From an uncultured Eubacteriaceae bacterium (lineage in GTDB: Bacteria; Bacillota; Clostridia; Eubacteriales; Eubacteriaceae): a DNA stretch of 64,000 nucleotides. Of the stretch, positions 1 through 7,673 are shown one piece after another. Position 1 is the first letter of the stretch. Each line of letters begins with the position of its first letter. The stretch covers positions 62,001-126,000 of the forward strand of contig CAMBHL010000003.1 in assembly GCA_945867155.1 (NCBI GenBank), given 5' to 3'. The position numbers were made by a program, and so were the translations under genes. Under the pieces are notes generated by a model, which did no database searches, was not told the DNA's origin, and saw nothing but the letters and a program-made list of their open reading frames with translations.

Positions 1-966
1 CAGCTTTGCTAAAGCCTCTTTTAAATCTTCATATTTGGCACCATCCGCCGGATAAATCCCGCAATAAACCATCGGGATGACTTTTTTATACCCTGGCAGC
101 GGTTCTGCCGCCGGTCTTTCTTTTTCAGTGATCGTGTCCCCGACTTCCGTATCTCCGACTGTTTTGACGCCGGCGACCACATAGCCGACATCCCCAGCCT
201 GCAGTTTTTCACCGGGATAAAGTTTATTTTCAAAAAATCCGACTTCTTCTACATCAAAATCCAGCCCACCAGCCATCAAATACACTTTCATACCGGCCTT
301 AATGGTTCCTTCGACAACGCGGACAGACACAATTACCCCGCGGTAAGTATCGTAATACGAATCGAAGATCAAAGCCTTGAGGGGGGCATTCGGGTCTCCT
401 TCCGGCGCAGGCACATTTTTTACAATATCTTCCAGAACATCTTCAATATTGATATCCGCTTTGGCCGAAATGAGAGGAGCATCATCAGCGGGAAGTCCAA
501 GAATATCGCTGATTTCTTCTTTCACCCGATCCGGTTCTGCAGATGGCAGATCTATTTTATTGATAACCGGCAGTATTTCCAAATCATTGTCTAATGCCAA
601 ATAAGTATTGGCAATGGTTTGGGCCTCAATCCCCTGAGAAGCGTCTACAACTAAAACGGCCCCTTCACAAGCAGCTAAAGATCTCGACACTTCATAAGTG
701 AAATCAACATGGCCTGGCGTATCAATTAAATTTAAGATATAGGACTCTCCATCTTTCGCCTTGTAAAGCAGCCGAATCGCCTGAAGCTTGATGGTGATGC
801 CGCGTTCCCGTTCAATGTCCATATTATCAAGGACCTGATTTTCCATATCATGAGCTGAAATCAGTCCTGTCTTCTCGATTAATCTGTCTGCCAAAGTCGA
901 TTTGCCGTGATCAATATGCGCTATAATCGAAAAATTGCGCGTTCTTTCCTGTTGTGTCTTTGCCAT
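1..966 (-). CDS. lepA: Elongation factor 4 (LepA), N-terminal part
   Basis: Translational GTPase that acts on stalled or mistranslocated ribosomes and influences ribosome assembly. The reading frame runs off the left edge of the window, so only the first 322 codons are present. Visible GTPase motifs are the P-loop AHIDHGKST (residues 16-24), the switch/G2 region with [10 protein letters not shown], and the G3 motif DTPGH (82-86), followed by NKIDLP (G4). The [12 protein letters not shown] context is typical of LepA rather than EF-G or TypA. The start is the ATG at 964-966, preceded on the minus strand by an AGAGGA ribosome-binding site. It is divergent from rpsT, as in many Firmicutes, but the sporulation genes gpr and spoIIP that lie between them in Bacillus are absent. 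Identification is firm. Confidence 0.97.
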   Translation of the reverse strand, partial: MAKTQQERTRNFSIIAHIDHGKSTLADRLIEKTGLISAHDMENQVLDNMDIERERGITIKLQAIRLLYKAKDGESYILNLIDTPGHVDFTYEVSRSLAACEGAVLVVDASQGIEAQTIANTYLALDNDLEILPVINKIDLPSAEPDRVKEEISDILGLPADDAPLISAKADINIEDVLEDIVKNVPAPEGDPNAPLKALIFDSYYDTYRGVIVSVRVVEGTIKAGMKVYLMAGGLDFDVEEVGFFENKLYPGEKLQAGDVGYVVAGVKTVGDTEVGDTITEKERPAAEPLPGYKKVIPMVYCGIYPADGAKYEDLKEALAKL

Positions 967-1061
967 TTAATCCTCTTTTTTCTTTTTTTCAATCAATTTC
1001 TTTGTATTTTATCATACATCCTAAGACTTATCATCATTTTGTAGAAAGATTCATAATTATC

Positions 1062-1090
1062 TTGTACATGCACTTTTGTTGTGCTATAAT
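1062..1090 (+). promoter_or_regulatory. Promoter of rpsT
   Basis: TTGTAC (1062-1067), 17 bases, then TATAAT (1085-1090) preceded by TG at 1082-1083, which makes an extended -10. This is a near-consensus sigma-A promoter about 40 bases upstream of the rpsT start. A strong ribosome-binding site, GAGGAGGT, lies at 1111-1118. Confidence 0.8.
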
Positions 1091-1128
1091 TCATACGTTA
1101 AACAATAAATGAGGAGGTCTGTTAAGAC

Positions 1129-1395
1129 ATGGCAAATATCAAATCTGCTATCAAGAGAGCTAAAACTAATGAAATCGCGAGAATGCGCAATAAGACGGTT
1201 CGTACCAGCTTAAAAACAGCTGAAAAACAGTTCAACAACGCTGTAGCTGAAGGCAACAAGGAAACTGCACAGCAGGCTTACAACGCAGCTGCAAAACAAC
1301 TTGACAAAGCCGTTGCAAAACACGTTATTCACAAAAATAAAGCATCTAACAAGAAAAGCCAATTAGCCAAAGCTCTCAATACCATCACTGACTAA
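1129..1395 (+). CDS. rpsT: 30S ribosomal protein S20
   Basis: Small basic ribosomal protein that binds 16S rRNA in the body of the 30S subunit. The 88-residue length is normal. The N-terminal MANIKSAIKRAKTNE and the helical, Lys/Ala-rich body are diagnostic of S20. The GAGGAGGT ribosome-binding site is about 10 bases before the ATG. The gene is single, with its own extended -10 promoter and its own terminator, which overlaps the end of the convergent holA. One of the few plus-strand genes in the first half of the window. Confidence 0.98.
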   Translation: MANIKSAIKRAKTNEIARMRNKTVRTSLKTAEKQFNNAVAEGNKETAQQAYNAAAKQLDKAVAKHVIHKNKASNKKSQLAKALNTITD

Positions 1396-1423
1396 TTCTC
1401 GTTTATTCCCTAACACGTGTCTC

Positions 1424-1450
1424 AAGGTGATCCTAGGATCACCTTTTTTT
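1424..1450 (+). terminator. rpsT terminator, overlapping the holA stop codon
   Basis: Perfect 11-bp palindrome at 1424-1445 (AAGGTGATCCT/AGGATCACCTT) followed by a T run at 1444-1450. It acts in the plus direction; on the minus strand no T run follows. The holA stop codon (1439-1441) lies inside the right arm. Confidence 0.85.
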
Positions 1451-2467
1451 ATTGGAAAGTTTAATGATGAGCAGTGAAGTTGCCAGTTCCGGATCGATTT
1501 TTCCTGTTTTCATTGATAAATCAAGATCCGCCAATGCCATCATTAAATGCTTTAATCGAGGCAAACCAATTTGGCGGCTTCTCATTGACATTTTTTTTAC
1601 GATAAACATAGGGCGCTTGATCTGACTTGCAATTTGAGAAGGCGAAATACGCCTTTCTGAAAGCATCGCGACCTCGGTCATGGTTCTAATCTGACTCGAC
1701 AATAAGCCAAAAACGCCAAACGGCGATTCACCCTGGTGATAAAAAAGATCCAGCATCGTCAGCGCCTGTCCGGTGTCGCCGGCTATGGCTGCATTAATCA
1801 TTTCAAAGATATTATCGTCAATGGCTTTTGGGATGACCGTTTCAACATCTCTGATCGAAATCGATTTTTTCTCTTTGGCATAATCGATCAATTGAGCTGT
1901 CCAATGGTCCATCATTTCGACATTTACATGATCGCTTTGAATATACCGGCTTCTTTCAATCGCTTGGCGCAGAGCCTGGGTGCCAATGGTTTTTCCTGCT
2001 CTTTTCAGGCGCATGGCAATCCAGTTTTCGATTTCCACAAAAGTTAATTTTTCAAAATCAACCACTGAACTGTTCTGCATCAATTGTTTACAGATTTTTT
2101 TCCGTTTATCCAGTTTTCTCTCTTGAATAATCAGAATGGTCTGATTCTCAGGTTTTTTAATATAATTTGAAAATAATGCCATGCTTTCTTTTGACAGACC
2201 GCGCAATAGCCCGGCACTTTCCCGAACGACAACGACGCGGTACGGGCTCATCATTGGCAGCTGCCTGCAGATGCCGACAATTTCTGAAACTTCCGTTTCT
2301 TTTTCTGAAAATGTCATGACGTTCAATTGTTCCATTCCTTCAGGTATCGCTGCACGAATGAGATTTTGAACCATCATATCCGCGATATACTGTTCCTCAC
2401 CTGTAAAAAGATAAAGCGGAGAAAATTTCTTTATTTTAATTTCTTTGATTAATTGTTGATACTTCAT
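1439..2467 (-). CDS. holA: DNA polymerase III delta subunit
   Basis: Clamp-loader subunit that opens the beta sliding clamp and loads it on DNA. The 342-residue product has the AAA-type N-terminal domain beginning with PLYLFTGEEQY (about residues 17-27), which lacks a functional P-loop as expected for delta, and a C-terminal helical collar domain. The family is normally 330-350 residues. It lies 25 bases downstream of comEC on the same strand, the pairing seen in Bacillus (comEC-holA). No strong ribosome-binding site precedes the ATG, so translation may be coupled to or follow comEC. Its stop codon falls in the rpsT terminator palindrome. Confidence 0.93.
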   Translation of the reverse strand: MKYQQLIKEIKIKKFSPLYLFTGEEQYIADMMVQNLIRAAIPEGMEQLNVMTFSEKETEVSEIVGICRQLPMMSPYRVVVVRESAGLLRGLSKESMALFSNYIKKPENQTILIIQERKLDKRKKICKQLMQNSSVVDFEKLTFVEIENWIAMRLKRAGKTIGTQALRQAIERSRYIQSDHVNVEMMDHWTAQLIDYAKEKKSISIRDVETVIPKAIDDNIFEMINAAIAGDTGQALTMLDLFYHQGESPFGVFGLLSSQIRTMTEVAMLSERRISPSQIASQIKRPMFIVKKMSMRSRQIGLPRLKHLMMALADLDLSMKTGKIDPELATSLLIIKLSNKKR

Positions 2468-2492
2468 ATCTTTATTTTATCATAAAAGGCGG

Positions 2493-4703
2493 TTAACGCG
2501 AGTAAGTCCGGACTTTCATATCTGTCCCGTTTGTCCTGATGGTGACAGCGCCGCTCTGATCTGTTCTCAAATACTGAATATGCTGATGACGCAGCCGTTT
2601 GATTACTTCATGGCTGGGGTGCCCGTAACGATTGTATGCCCCCACAGAGATCACAGCTAACATCGGATGCACGCGCTTTAAAAATAAAGATGACGTTGCG
2701 GTTTTGGAGCCATGATGGCCGATTTTCAGAACATCTGCCTGGATGTTTTGATCTGAAATAATTTGTTCTGTCGCCTGTCCAGCATCCCCTGTAAAAAGAA
2801 AGCGGCGCTTGCCGTAACAAACCTGCATTACCAAAGAGTTTTCATTCTGCTCATCATCAGGCAGACTTTCTACCCACTGGTCTGGCCAAAATACTTTGAA
2901 TTTAACATGATCTGGCGATGAAACCGCGTCATGATCTCCCAGCTGCGTCACTGGAATGGTTTTCTGCTTGAGCAGCGGACCATTATATTTCGTACTCACG
3001 AAGATATGCTGAACCGGAATTTCAGTCACCAACTCTTCAATTCCCTGAGCGTGATCCGCATGATTGTGACTGATAAAAACACCTTCCAAATGATCGATGC
3101 CCTTTGAATAGAGGGCGGGCAGCAAAACGGATTGAGAAATCTCGCCTGTCTGATCCCCTTTGTTGTTCCCTGGGATTTGATCCTCATAACCGCCGCCGTC
3201 AATCATATAATAATGCCCTTTCGGTGTTTCAATTAGAGCCGCATCTCCCTGCCCCACATCCAAATAAGTGAGCGTCAAAGGGTGCGGAAGGCAGTCAGGA
3301 ATCAACATCCAAAGGGCAAAAACAGCAATGCAGGACAGCGTAACGATTTGTCCCCGCTTTTGCGTGAAATCAATGTAGCCTGCAGCTAACAACACTGCAA
3401 TGAAAATGAGAAAGCAAACGGGAAGAATCATTCCAAATAAACTGCCGCTGTGCAGATTTATAAATTGGAATTGATTCACCCATTTTGTAAAATCCAATGT
3501 TATTCCTGCCAGCAATGCAGGCACAATGCCAGCAATAACTTTAAGCGGCGGCGCCAAAATCAAAACTGGCAATGCGATCCACGAAAATACAAGCAGCAGA
3601 CCAACGATCGGTATAATGAGTAAATTCCCAATCATTCCAATTAAACTGACTTGATGAAAATGAAACAAGGTTGCAGGCCAGGTCCCGGCCAGTGCAATTG
3701 CAGAAATGATCAGTGACTGGGCTCCATACGGTATTTCCTCATGATACCCCGCACTCTGAAATATATGCTGAGTGCGGTACATAACAGGCTCTGCGAATAA
3801 TATCAGTGCTAACACCGCACCAAAGCTCATCTGAAAACTAGCAGTAAACAGTGCATAAGGCCAAATTAACAGGATAATTCCGGCAGATAAACTCAAAGCA
3901 GACAACGTATCAACATGCCTTTTAAAAACACGCCCTGATTCCGCTGCCAAGAGCATGACTGATGCCCGGATGACAGATAGAGCAAAGCCGGTCATCATCA
4001 TATACCCGATCATGGCCAATGCCAAGACACCGAATTGATGCTGCTCTTTTAAATGAAGCATATGGCATATACCCAGAATGAGCATGCATAAATAGCCTGT
4101 ATGAAGACCAGAAACAGCCAATACATGTGCGACACCTGCATCTAAAAATTGTTTTCGAAGCATTGCATCTCCCTGCAGTTCTCCAAAGCAGATCCCGGTA
4201 ATCAGATGGGCGGCTTGAGGGGCAAAAACAGCATTGCAAGTATGGATGAGTTTTTCTCTTCCTCTTAAAATCTGATAATAAAGTGAATGCCACCGTCCTA
4301 TTTTTTTGACAGACGTCCCAGAAGGCAGATACAGACAGGCTTCAATATGCTTGGACTTTAGATATAGAAAATAATTAAATCCTCCTGGATTATGTTTGCC
4401 GCTCGCCGGCTTCAGTTTCCCCGTTCCTTTTATGACATCGCCAGGCTGTAATTGCTTAATACAAGCATCCTGACCATAATTAGACGCGGTCACCTGCCAT
4501 TTTTGAGCGTTGGAATCTTTAATATTTTTCATCATAAAAACCGTCTTGCGAGACGATTTTTCTATTCTCGAATCAACAACTCCTACAAAATCAGTTGTCA
4601 TCCCTTTTTGATTATCTGGATTCAAACGGTCAAAAAACAGACAAGTTTTACTTAGAATAACCAGGATAATCAATAGGGTGATGCCCAATGTCGGCCTTTT
4701 CAT
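2493..4703 (-). CDS. comEC: ComEC/Rec2 DNA uptake channel
   Basis: Integral membrane protein that moves single-stranded DNA into the cytoplasm during natural transformation. The 736 residues show an N-terminal membrane helix, a DUF4131-type extracellular domain (about 30-180) with two cysteines, the polytopic competence domain (about 190-490) with the conserved VLAVSGLHTGY motif, and a C-terminal metallo-beta-lactamase domain with HNHADH and GHHGSKTATS motifs. All three parts are intact, so the gene looks functional. The start ATG follows AGGGATTGAACG. holA lies directly downstream. comEA is about 18 kb away at 22.6 kb and not in the same operon, unlike Bacillus. Confidence 0.95.
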   Translation of the reverse strand: MKRPTLGITLLIILVILSKTCLFFDRLNPDNQKGMTTDFVGVVDSRIEKSSRKTVFMMKNIKDSNAQKWQVTASNYGQDACIKQLQPGDVIKGTGKLKPASGKHNPGGFNYFLYLKSKHIEACLYLPSGTSVKKIGRWHSLYYQILRGREKLIHTCNAVFAPQAAHLITGICFGELQGDAMLRKQFLDAGVAHVLAVSGLHTGYLCMLILGICHMLHLKEQHQFGVLALAMIGYMMMTGFALSVIRASVMLLAAESGRVFKRHVDTLSALSLSAGIILLIWPYALFTASFQMSFGAVLALILFAEPVMYRTQHIFQSAGYHEEIPYGAQSLIISAIALAGTWPATLFHFHQVSLIGMIGNLLIIPIVGLLLVFSWIALPVLILAPPLKVIAGIVPALLAGITLDFTKWVNQFQFINLHSGSLFGMILPVCFLIFIAVLLAAGYIDFTQKRGQIVTLSCIAVFALWMLIPDCLPHPLTLTYLDVGQGDAALIETPKGHYYMIDGGGYEDQIPGNNKGDQTGEISQSVLLPALYSKGIDHLEGVFISHNHADHAQGIEELVTEIPVQHIFVSTKYNGPLLKQKTIPVTQLGDHDAVSSPDHVKFKVFWPDQWVESLPDDEQNENSLVMQVCYGKRRFLFTGDAGQATEQIISDQNIQADVLKIGHHGSKTATSSLFLKRVHPMLAVISVGAYNRYGHPSHEVIKRLRHQHIQYLRTDQSGAVTIRTNGTDMKVRTYSR

Positions 4704-4784
4704 CGTTCAATCCCTGTCTTAAAATCACAAATGACAAGATGCCTATGTTTTTCTCATTATAAAATGATTTTTTTCTTTTAGCAA

Positions 4785-4814
4785 TAAAAAAGTGCAGCGC
4801 GGTCTGCGCTGCAC
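4785..4814 (-). terminator. Terminator of the P-type ATPase gene
   Basis: Minus-strand stem GTGCAGCGC/GCGCTGCAC (4792-4814) with a 5-base loop, followed on that strand by a T run (A run at 4785-4791 as printed). It lies 22 bases after the ATPase stop codon. Confidence 0.85.
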
Positions 4815-4835
4815 AGCATTCATCATGATTTTCTA

Positions 4836-7490
4836 TTATTTGGATTTAGCCAGTCCCCGGCGTATGAGTTTTGTAATTTCCACAATGATAAGGGGCGCGA
4901 CCGCACCTGCGATCACAATTCCCCACTGTGCGCCGTTTAACGCGGTGACATTGAAGAAGGCATGCAGCATCGGAATAAAGACCACAATGAGTTGAACAAG
5001 AACTGAAATCCCCATTGCGCCCCATAAATAGCGGTTCGTAAATAAGCGATGGAAAGCAGAGCGGTCTTCACTTCGCACATTAAGCAAATGCGTCAGCTGA
5101 GACAGCCCCAATACACAAAATACCATCGTTCTTCCAACGGCAATGCCATAGTTTTGTTCTGCAATAACAAAAATGACAAGTGAAATTGCAAAGAGAACCA
5201 CGCCCTGGAATACGATGCGCCCGCCTAATCCATTGGCAAAAATGCTTTCGCCTTTCTTCCTTGGCTTTTCCTGCATCACATCTTCATTCTGTTTTTCCAT
5301 TCCAAGGGCCAGCGCCGGCAAACTGTCTGTAACCAGATTGATCCACAAAATATGAACCGGCAGCAATGGCTGAGGCAGCCCAATCAAAGTTGCAATAAAA
5401 ATAACTAAAATTTCTGCAATATTGCACGACAGCAAAAAGTGAACCGCTTTTTTAATATTATCGTATATGCCACGGCCTTCTTTAACGGCTGAAACAATCG
5501 TTGAAAAATTGTCATCCGTTAAAATCATATCCGCAGCTTCTTTTGATACATCCGTTCCAGTAATCCCCATTGCACAGCCAATGTCAGCCTGTTTTAAAGC
5601 CGGAGCATCATTCACGCCGTCCCCAGTCATCGCAACAACTTCTCCCTGATGCTGCCAAGCTTTCACAATTCGAACTTTGTCTTTAGGAGAAACCCTTGCA
5701 TACACACTCGTTCTGCCGATGACTGCTTCCAGCTCCTGATCTGTCAGCTGATCCATTTCCGCGCCGGAAAGCGCTAAATCGCCGTCTTTGAAAATTTCCA
5801 AATCTCTTGCAATGGCCACAGCCGTTTGTTTGTGATCGCCTGTGATCATAACGGTTTTAATGCCGGCTTGATGGCAGTCTCTGACTGAATCCCTGACTTC
5901 TTCCCTAGGCGGATCAATCATGCCCGTCAGTCCTGCAAAAACCAGATTATTTTCTAATACGTCGCCACTGATTTCAGGCATTTCATGGTATTGCTGAAAA
6001 GCGTACCCCAACACACGATAGGAATCATTAGCCAGCGTTTCATTCACCGAAAGTATCTCTTTACGCCGTTCCGGAGTCAGTTCCAAAATATCGTATCCTT
6101 TTAAATAATGTGTGCATTTTGATAAAAGACAATCCGGCGCACCCTTTGTAAAACTTAAATAGGTATTGTGATAATGATGAACGGTCGTCATCAATTTTCG
6201 TCCAGAATCAAAGGGCAGTTCCCCGACACGCGGGGCCTCTTTGCTGTTGATATTTTTATCAAATCCCAATTTATCGGCATAATCGACCATTGCAATTTCC
6301 GTAGGATCTCCCACTTCAACAGGATGATCTGGATCTTTCGAAATCTGAGCGTCATTGCAAAGTTCGCCGATACGGACCACAAATTTTTCAGACGGAATAA
6401 ACCCATCTTCTTTTATTTCTTCAGCATTGATAATTTCTTCATTAGCGTAGACTTTTTTAATAGTCATTCTGTTTTGTGTCAGTGTACCCGTCTTATCACT
6501 GCAGATCACAGAAGCACACCCTAAGGTTTCGACAGCTGGAAGCTTTCTGATAATGGCATTCTTTTTAGCCAGTCGCGTCGTGCCCAGCGCCAATACCACC
6601 GTTACAATAGCGGGGAGCCCTTCCGGGATCGCAGCAACGGCCAGAGAAACTGCTGTTAAAAACATCTCCAGAGGATTGCCGCCTCGAAGCAGCCCGACGA
6701 CAAAAACAACACCGCAGCAGATGAGTGCTGCCAAGCCCAGAGTTTTGCCCAGTTGATTAATGTTTTGCGTCAGTGGGGTTGTCCGGGATTCTGCATTTTG
6801 AATCATGCCGGCAATTTTCCCGATTTCGGTTTCCATGCCAGTGGCTGTAACGACAAACTTGCCGCGGCCATAACTGACGGTTGAATGCATATAGACCATA
6901 TTCGTCCGGTCAGCCAAAGGCGTATTGATATCAAAATCTCCAGAAAGCGTTTTTTCAACTGGGACCGATTCTCCTGTTAACGCAGATTCTTGGACTTTTA
7001 AGTCCGCCACTTCAATGAGCCGCCCGTCTGCCGGAACAGAATCGCCTGCTTCCAGCAACACAATATCACCTGGGACCAGTTCTTCCGATCGGACAATCTG
7101 ATGGACCCCGTTGCGGATTACTTTCGCTTCATGCACGGTCATTTTTTTCAGGGAAGCCATGGCGGACTCAGCTTTGCTTTCCTGAATCACGCCAATAACG
7201 GCATTTAAAACGACAATTAACAGAATGAGTATGGTATCTGAAATTTCACCTAAAGCCCCTGATATGACTGCAGCAATAATGAGAACTAAAATGAGAAAGT
7301 CTTTGAATTGCGCGATGAATTTTTGAAAAATACTGACCTTTTTTCCTTCAGTCAGTTCATTCATGCCGTATGCCGTTTGACGTGCCCGAACTTCCCGGTC
7401 GTTCAAACCACTTTTGCGGTCGACTTTTAGGGTTTGATCGAAGGTTTGATCGTCCATCAAATCGTAACGTGTTGACTCGCTGTTTTTCAC
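4836..7490 (-). CDS. P-type cation-transporting ATPase (P2A, Ca2+/Mn2+ exporter)
   Basis: ATP-driven efflux pump of the SERCA-like P2A class in the cytoplasmic membrane. The 884 residues carry the N-terminal cation-ATPase domain, the TGES actuator motif (LTGESVPVEK), the ion-binding PEGLP in TM4, the phosphorylated aspartate in DKTGTLT (Asp332), TGD and the GDGVNDAPALK hinge. TM5 has NIAEI and TM6 NLVTDSLPALALG, keeping Asn/Glu and Asn/Asp ligands used for Ca2+ or Mn2+. The start is GTG (7488-7490), set by AAGGAGA eight bases upstream. The upstream yybP-ykoY riboswitch, which senses Mn2+, makes Mn2+ efflux the best guess, as for Lactococcus YoaB; Ca2+ transport remains possible. It has its own promoter after valS. 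Confidence 0.93.
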   Translation of the reverse strand: MKNSESTRYDLMDDQTFDQTLKVDRKSGLNDREVRARQTAYGMNELTEGKKVSIFQKFIAQFKDFLILVLIIAAVISGALGEISDTILILLIVVLNAVIGVIQESKAESAMASLKKMTVHEAKVIRNGVHQIVRSEELVPGDIVLLEAGDSVPADGRLIEVADLKVQESALTGESVPVEKTLSGDFDINTPLADRTNMVYMHSTVSYGRGKFVVTATGMETEIGKIAGMIQNAESRTTPLTQNINQLGKTLGLAALICCGVVFVVGLLRGGNPLEMFLTAVSLAVAAIPEGLPAIVTVVLALGTTRLAKKNAIIRKLPAVETLGCASVICSDKTGTLTQNRMTIKKVYANEEIINAEEIKEDGFIPSEKFVVRIGELCNDAQISKDPDHPVEVGDPTEIAMVDYADKLGFDKNINSKEAPRVGELPFDSGRKLMTTVHHYHNTYLSFTKGAPDCLLSKCTHYLKGYDILELTPERRKEILSVNETLANDSYRVLGYAFQQYHEMPEISGDVLENNLVFAGLTGMIDPPREEVRDSVRDCHQAGIKTVMITGDHKQTAVAIARDLEIFKDGDLALSGAEMDQLTDQELEAVIGRTSVYARVSPKDKVRIVKAWQHQGEVVAMTGDGVNDAPALKQADIGCAMGITGTDVSKEAADMILTDDNFSTIVSAVKEGRGIYDNIKKAVHFLLSCNIAEILVIFIATLIGLPQPLLPVHILWINLVTDSLPALALGMEKQNEDVMQEKPRKKGESIFANGLGGRIVFQGVVLFAISLVIFVIAEQNYGIAVGRTMVFCVLGLSQLTHLLNVRSEDRSAFHRLFTNRYLWGAMGISVLVQLIVVFIPMLHAFFNVTALNGAQWGIVIAGAVAPLIIVEITKLIRRGLAKSK

Positions 7491-7507
7491 TATTATCTCC
7501 TTTTCTT

Positions 7508-7554
7508 AAAAAAATAAAAGACCTTTATTTGGATGTATTCCAAATAAAGGTCTT
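7508..7554 (-). terminator. Riboswitch expression-platform terminator before the ATPase gene
   Basis: Perfect 16-bp minus-strand stem (arms 7539-7554 and 7518-7533, 5-base loop) followed by a U-rich tract (7508-7519 as A's on the printed strand). The 5' arm contains CCTTTA, which is also the 3' side of riboswitch helix P1, so terminator and ligand-bound aptamer cannot coexist. The ribosome-binding site of the ATPase gene follows directly. Confidence 0.85.
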
Positions 7555-7636
7555 ACTCGCAAAATAAATCATTTGCGTTCAACCGGAGCTTATGCTCGAA
7601 ATGACGATTGAACTGGATGAGTTACTCCCCTTTAAA
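7545..7636 (-). promoter_or_regulatory. yybP-ykoY manganese riboswitch aptamer
   Basis: On the minus strand the leader has the two conserved loops of this class: AAAGGGGAGTAA near the 5' end (7622-7635) and GCGAGTAAGACCTTTA at the 3' end (7545-7560). Helices can be drawn by eye: P1 TAAAGG/CCTTTA; a stem GTTCAA/TTGAAC with an inner hairpin GAGC-ATAA-GCTC; and CGCAAA/TTTGCG next to the second conserved loop. This matches the known Mn2+-sensing architecture with two parallel legs. The 3' strand of P1 is shared with the terminator, predicting that Mn2+ binding turns the ATPase gene on. The identification rests on motif recall and hand folding. Confidence 0.88.
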
Positions 7637-7644
7637 TCAGTGGT

Positions 7645-7673
7645 AGTTTACCAAAAGATATCTGTTCTGTCAA
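7645..7673 (-). promoter_or_regulatory. Promoter of the riboswitch/ATPase transcript
   Basis: Minus-strand TTGACA (7668-7673), 17 bases, TAAACT (7645-7650) with a TGG extended -10. The -35 box overlaps the valS stop codon (7670-7672). Initiation near 7638 would place the start just before the aptamer. Confidence 0.8.
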
